A stretch of 64,000 nt of DNA from an uncultured Collinsella sp. GTDB lineage: Bacteria > Actinomycetota > Coriobacteriia > Coriobacteriales > Coriobacteriaceae. Every line of letters starts with the position of its first letter. The stretch's first letter is position 1. Below, piece by piece: positions 59,626 through 64,000 of the stretch. The notes beneath the pieces are model-generated. The model was given only the letters and a program-made list of their open reading frames with translations. It had not been told where the DNA came from and did no database searches. The position numbers and the translations under genes were made by a program. Location of the stretch: contig UQHZ01000011.1 in NCBI GenBank assembly GCA_900541055.1, positions 1 through 64,000 of the forward strand. The letters run 5' to 3'.

Positions 59626-60645
59626 CTATCCCAACTGGAAGAACAGGGCAAGGCCAACGGCACCAAAGGCCGCAGCGATAATCCAAAAACGGATGACGAC
59701 CTTGGTCTCGGCCCAGCCCTTCTTTTCGAAATGATGATGGATGGGCGCCATAAGGAAGACGCGCTTGTGCGTAAAGTGAAAGTAGACAACCTGAATCATG
59801 ACCGACAGGGTCTCAACGATAAACAGGCCGCCGATGATGAGGGAGACGACCTCGGTGTTGGTCATGATGGACGTGCAGGCAAACGCGGCGCCCAGGGCAA
59901 GCGAGCCTGTATCGCCCATAAAGATGCTCGCCGGATAGCAGTTGAACCACAGAAAGCCCAAGCAAGCACCGGCACACGCGGTGCAGAAGATGGACAGGTT
60001 CACGTCTCCGTGCAAAAACGCCATGGCAGCCATGGCGAGCATGGCAATCATGGAGGTGCCGCCGGCAAGACCGTCAAGGCCATCGGTCAGGTTCACGGCA
60101 TTAGAAAGACCGGCGATCATCAGCCAGCAAAAGACAATGTAGAGCCACGGGAACGAAAGGCCGCAGATGGTGGTCGAAAGCACGCCAAGGTCAATCGTCA
60201 GGCCGCCGGGAAAACGAATCTCGGGGGCGACGCCGCACCAGTTAACGGCAAGCACCGTAAAGGTGACACAGATAATGGTCAGGCCGATCATCTTGGCATG
60301 AGGCGTCAGACCGAGCGAGCGCCCATGCGTAACGGAGGTCAGGTCGTCGATCAGGCCCAGCACGCCGGTCGCCAGCGTGGCGAGCAGCACGAGCACGAGC
60401 TCGGTGGTGAGCTTGCCCATCAGCAGGCAGGTCAGCGAGATCGCGACGAGGATGACAACGCCACCCATGGTGGGCGTTCCCTGCTTAACCAAATGACGCT
60501 TGGGGCCGTCGGCACGAACCTGCTGGCCGATACCCTCGACCTTGAGCAGCTTGATCCACCACGGCATGAGCAGCAGCGCAATGGTGGCGGCGATGCCAAG
60601 CCCCAAAAAAGCCTGATACGTTGGATACGAGGGATTGCCGAACAT
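59626..60645 (-). CDS. mraY: Phospho-MurNAc-pentapeptide translocase
   Basis: A 339-aa integral membrane enzyme with about ten helices. TPTMGG, LIDDLTSV (Asp pair), NAVNLTDGLDGLAGG, MGDTGSLALG and MAPIHHHFEKKGW are the MraY/WecA-family motifs, in the correct order. It makes lipid I from UDP-MurNAc-pentapeptide and undecaprenyl phosphate. Confidence 0.97.
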   Translation of the reverse strand: MFGNPSYPTYQAFLGLGIAATIALLLMPWWIKLLKVEGIGQQVRADGPKRHLVKQGTPTMGGVVILVAISLTCLLMGKLTTELVLVLLATLATGVLGLIDDLTSVTHGRSLGLTPHAKMIGLTIICVTFTVLAVNWCGVAPEIRFPGGLTIDLGVLSTTICGLSFPWLYIVFCWLMIAGLSNAVNLTDGLDGLAGGTSMIAMLAMAAMAFLHGDVNLSIFCTACAGACLGFLWFNCYPASIFMGDTGSLALGAAFACTSIMTNTEVVSLIIGGLFIVETLSVMIQVVYFHFTHKRVFLMAPIHHHFEKKGWAETKVVIRFWIIAAAFGAVGLALFFQLG

Positions 60646-60648
60646 GGG

Positions 60649-62073
60649 CTAGCACACACCTTCCACAAAGCGGTCGAGCTCAACAAAGCGGGAACCCTTG
60701 ACCAGTACAACATCATGTTTTTCAAGCGCGCCGCCCATGCGGTCGAGCACCTGCTGATAATCGGAGAACACCTGGATGCGGTCCTCGTCCATGCCCATCA
60801 TGCGCGCGGCATCGGCCATAAGCTGGGCCAGCTCACCACCCACGCACGCCAGCATGTCGAGCTTCTTGGCGGCCGCATAGGCGCCCACGAGCTCATGCAT
60901 GCGAGGAGCCTCATCGCCCATCTCGCCCATCTCGCCCAGGATCGCCATGCGAGACCCCGTGCACGAAAGCGAGCACAGTAGATCGAGGCCAGCAGCCATG
61001 GATTCGGCACTGGCGTTATAGGAATCGTCGATGACGCGGGCACCGCTCTTGGCGCGCTTGATCTCCTGGCGGTGACCGGTGATCGTGAGGCCCCTAAAGG
61101 CAGCATCGATCTGCTCGGGCGTCACGCCCAGGCGATAGGAAACCGCGGCGGCCTTAACGGCATTAGGAACGGACTGCACGCCGGGGATGGCAAGCATGGT
61201 ATCGATCGTCTCACCCTGGCCAAAATCGAGCGTAAAGACCGGACGTCCCTCGTCATCAACACGAATGTCGCGGGCACGGACCTCATCATCGTCCGAGACG
61301 CCGGCCAGCATCACATCGATACCAGCAGGCTGGGCGAACGTATCGCGAATGAACGGCGTAAAGTCGTCCTCGCCGCCCAAAACCAGCAGCGGCAAGAAGT
61401 CGCCGGCGGCGCACATACCCTGGACAATCTCGGCCTTAGCGCGGGCGATGTTCTCGCGGCTGCCCAAAATGCCGATGTGAGAGGTACCAATCTTGCTTAC
61501 GATGGCAAGGTTGGGATTGGCGGACTGGGACAGGCGCTCAATCTCGTGGAAATGGTTCATGCCCATCTCGAGCACCAGGACCTCGGTATCGGCCGGAGCG
61601 GAAAGCACCGTGAGCGGCATGCCGATCAGGTTATTGAAATTGCCCTTGGTGGCCCAGACACGATAGCGCTTGGCGAGCACGGCGGCGAGCACGTCCTTGG
61701 TCGTCGTCTTGCCGATGGAACCGGTAATGCCAACGACCAGGCAGCCAAGCTCCAGGCGATACGTGTGCGCCAAACGCAGCAGAAACTCCTCGGGATCATC
61801 GGTCAGCAGGATGGCGCACCCCTTGTCCTGCGCCAGCGAGACCAGCTCAGCCTCGGGCTCACGCGTCATCACGACGGCGCCGGCACCCGACTGGACGGCA
61901 CGGGAAGCAAAATCATTGCCGTCGACGTTTTCACCGGGAAAGGCGACGAAAATCGTCCCTTCCTCGACCTGGCGCGAGTCGATAACGCACCCGCGGCATA
62001 CCCGATCGGCTTCTCCCGTCACGGTTCGGGCCCCTGTTGCGGCCGCGAGGTTGTTGACGGCGATCTCTATCAT
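60649..62073 (-). CDS. murF: UDP-MurNAc-tripeptide:D-Ala-D-Ala ligase
   Basis: A 474-aa ligase with ATP loop GITGSIGKTTTKDV, EMGMNHFHEIERLS, NAVKAAAVSYRLG and IDDSYNASAESMAAGLDLL, characteristic of MurF. It finishes the pentapeptide. There is no murE next to it, although murE is common at this spot. It is 3 nt upstream of mraY. Confidence 0.97.
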   Translation of the reverse strand: MIEIAVNNLAAATGARTVTGEADRVCRGCVIDSRQVEEGTIFVAFPGENVDGNDFASRAVQSGAGAVVMTREPEAELVSLAQDKGCAILLTDDPEEFLLRLAHTYRLELGCLVVGITGSIGKTTTKDVLAAVLAKRYRVWATKGNFNNLIGMPLTVLSAPADTEVLVLEMGMNHFHEIERLSQSANPNLAIVSKIGTSHIGILGSRENIARAKAEIVQGMCAAGDFLPLLVLGGEDDFTPFIRDTFAQPAGIDVMLAGVSDDDEVRARDIRVDDEGRPVFTLDFGQGETIDTMLAIPGVQSVPNAVKAAAVSYRLGVTPEQIDAAFRGLTITGHRQEIKRAKSGARVIDDSYNASAESMAAGLDLLCSLSCTGSRMAILGEMGEMGDEAPRMHELVGAYAAAKKLDMLACVGGELAQLMADAARMMGMDEDRIQVFSDYQQVLDRMGGALEKHDVVLVKGSRFVELDRFVEGVC

Positions 62074-62199
62074 TGCAGCTCCCCTGTAAACCTAATAATG
62101 CTATCGGCGTATTGTATCCCAGCGCCGCACATGCGTGGTGCAGGGCATGTGAACACCCTCATATGGGACAACAAACAACGCCCCAAAGATTGTAACCCC

Positions 62200-63900
62200 C
62201 TACTTCGTGTGCGGGATACCCAGCACGTCGAGCGCGTTGGCCATAATGGACTGGAACGGCACCGCAGCGGCATCTGAGCCGCTCGGCGTTCCGTCGAGCG
62301 TGATATAGCACAGCACCTTGGGCGATTGTGCCGGTGCAAAGCCCATAAAGGACGACATGTAGTTCTCCTTGAGGTAGCCGCCGTTCTCGTCAGCACGTTC
62401 GGCCGTACCGGTCTTACCCGCCACGTCATAGCCGTCAACCGCGCCGCCAACGCCCGTTCCCTCGGACACGACCGTCTGCATGCACGATGTCACCTGGGAT
62501 GCGGCGTCCTCCGAAATCGCGCGCTCGCCTTCACCCCAGTCCTTCTCGTCGCCTTTGCTGGACTTATAGAAGTGCGGTGTCATCATCACGCCGCCGTTGG
62601 CGATGCCGCCCACGGCACGTGCGATCTCAATCGGCGAGACGGACAGTGCCTGTCCAAAGCTCATCGAGCCCAGCGTGGCGCCGTCATACTGGTCACGCTC
62701 CTTGACGATACCCAGGCTCTCTCCCGGAAAATCGACACCCGAGCTGTGACCGATGCCCCACTTGTCCACATAGGCGGCAAAGTCGTCGGCACCGATCTTG
62801 CGCCCCACCAGGACAAAGCCCACGTTGGACGAACGGCGCATCATCTCGCGCACATCCATGGTCATGGCATAGTCGCGCTTGTCGGCATCGGTGACGGTAT
62901 CGTCGCCCACCTTGATGCTCGCCGGCACCTCAAACGACGTACTCGATCGCACGACGCCCAAGTCGAAGCCGGCGCCCGCCACGAGCGTCTTAAAGACCGA
63001 GCCGGGCTCGTAGGCGTCGGTGACCAGGCGCAGATTCATATCCTCGGTCTTGGCATTCTCCAGATCGGTCTGGTCGTAGGTCGGGTACGAGCAGGCTGCC
63101 AAAATCTCGCCTGTCGTAGGATCGGTGACCAGCGCCGAGCCGTTCTTGGCCTTAGTCTTCTCAACTGCCTCTGCCAGGGCATCCTCGGCCGCACGCTGGA
63201 TATTGACGTCGAGCGTCGTCACGATATCAACGCCGTCGACCGCAGCCACCTTTTTATAGGCACCGCCCGCGATATAGCTGCCGTCCCTCGCGCGCTCGCG
63301 TACGAGAGAACCGTTCGTGCCGGTCAGAAGCTTGTTGTATTGCTTTTCGAGACCCGTCAAGCCGTCGTTGTCTACATTCACTACACCCAGCACCTGCGAT
63401 GCCAGATTGCCGTATGGATATACGCGCTTCATGGCCTGCTCAAAAAGCACGCCGGGCAGGTTCTTCTTCTCCAGCGCCGCAACATCGTCTTCGTCCACCT
63501 GGCGCTTGATATACACCCAGGTTCCATCGGACTCAACGAGCTTGCGGCAGGTCTTTTTATCGATTCCAGTTGCCTTGACCAGCGCCGACACCGTCTTGTC
63601 AACATCCTCGACAAGCTGCGGGTTCACGGCGATGTTGCGACATTCGACCGACGACGCCAACACGTTGCCGTTGCGGTCGTAGATGGTGCCGCGTTTGGCA
63701 TAGAGGGTCTGCGCAAGCAGGCGGCGCGCATCGGCACGCTCGCGCAGTTTATCGGCTTCGACAATTTGATAGTCGGCAAGGCGAAAGACGCCCAAGCCCA
63801 AGCCAAGCCCGATGAAGCCCATGACGGCTTTGCGGCGAGGCAGAGGTGCGCCTGTGAGCCATTCGGTCGACGAACTCTTGCGCGACCTGGTGTTATGCAC
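62200..63900 (-). CDS. ftsI: Class B penicillin-binding protein (FtsI/PBP2-like)
   Basis: A 566-aa septal transpeptidase, from GTG 63900. It has one N-terminal transmembrane helix (AVMGFIGLGLGLGVFRL), a dimerisation domain (RGTIYDRNGNVLASS), and a transpeptidase with EPGSVFK (Ser301, Lys304), SSN (about 353) and AGKTGTAE. The frame stays open upstream to the window edge without any start codon, so the true start may lie outside. The 126 bp before murF hold nothing recognisable. Confidence 0.93.
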   Translation of the reverse strand: MHNTRSRKSSSTEWLTGAPLPRRKAVMGFIGLGLGLGVFRLADYQIVEADKLRERADARRLLAQTLYAKRGTIYDRNGNVLASSVECRNIAVNPQLVEDVDKTVSALVKATGIDKKTCRKLVESDGTWVYIKRQVDEDDVAALEKKNLPGVLFEQAMKRVYPYGNLASQVLGVVNVDNDGLTGLEKQYNKLLTGTNGSLVRERARDGSYIAGGAYKKVAAVDGVDIVTTLDVNIQRAAEDALAEAVEKTKAKNGSALVTDPTTGEILAACSYPTYDQTDLENAKTEDMNLRLVTDAYEPGSVFKTLVAGAGFDLGVVRSSTSFEVPASIKVGDDTVTDADKRDYAMTMDVREMMRRSSNVGFVLVGRKIGADDFAAYVDKWGIGHSSGVDFPGESLGIVKERDQYDGATLGSMSFGQALSVSPIEIARAVGGIANGGVMMTPHFYKSSKGDEKDWGEGERAISEDAASQVTSCMQTVVSEGTGVGGAVDGYDVAGKTGTAERADENGGYLKENYMSSFMGFAPAQSPKVLCYITLDGTPSGSDAAAVPFQSIMANALDVLGIPHTK

Positions 63901-64000
63901 TTGAGGGCCGCCCGAGCCGCGAAGTCGCGACGCCGGGTCGTTGCCACGGGACTGCCCGACGTTGTAAGATTGCCGACCCGTTCCTTGATAACCAGAACGT

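Noticed and set aside
58531..60981. 816-aa plus-strand open frame
   Set aside because: Antisense to murD, mraY and murF, which carry full family motifs; composition is typical of a shadow frame.

Overview
The window is high-GC DNA from a Gram-positive actinobacterium, most likely class Coriobacteriia (Collinsella or a close relative). This is inferred from the cell-division cluster without ftsA, the ftsZ/pgeF/yggS/sepF/yggT/divIVA neighbourhood, and the actinobacterial-type mIHF in the prophage. No 16S rRNA or other decisive marker is present.

Bases 96-926 hold thiD. A siphovirus-like prophage of about 35.4 kb is integrated at its 3' end, between a 10-bp direct repeat at 913-922 and 36281-36290. 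The phage end rebuilds the last thiD codons (Trp-Gln-Tyr-stop). Reading in transcription order on the minus strand from about 33.5 kb: a Cro-like regulator; an early operon (excisionase/HTH, RusA, Bet/RecT, DUF1351, mIHF, SSB, a DUF6291 replisome-organiser-like protein, MazG-like and many small zinc-ribbon proteins); then the late operon. The late operon runs terS, terL, portal, a tail-fibre/diversity-generating-retroelement (DGR) module, a MuF head protein carrying a papain-fold toxin plus an immunity candidate, scaffold, capsid, connectors, major tail protein, a tail chaperone with a programmed frameshift, tape measure, tail hub and fibre proteins, holin and endolysin. On the plus strand are a CI-like repressor, an unknown gene and the tyrosine integrase.

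The main discovery is a complete DGR. A reverse transcriptase (16805-17836) lies next to a template repeat (17994-18106) that matches the 3' end of the neighbouring fibre gene (variable repeat 18207-18319). All 16 differences fall on template adenines of the coding strand, which is the signature of A-to-N mutagenic homing. The module sits between portal and MuF genes, not in the usual tail-fibre position. The second notable system is the MuF-toxin/immunity pair (14200-16207), a likely virion-borne polymorphic toxin.

Bases 36.3-64 kb are ordinary chromosome: a GDSL hydrolase, a PARG-like protein, a Bax-inhibitor-1 family protein, Pit plus its DUF47 partner, a nitroreductase, divIVA-yggT-sepF-yggS, phoU-pstBACS, pgeF, ftsZ, ftsQ, murB, murC, murG, ftsW, murD, mraY, murF and a class B PBP. 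From divIVA to the right edge every gene is on the minus strand. The pst/phoU operon interrupts the usual ftsZ-pgeF-yggS-sepF-yggT-divIVA order, with pgeF and pstS overlapping at an ATGA.
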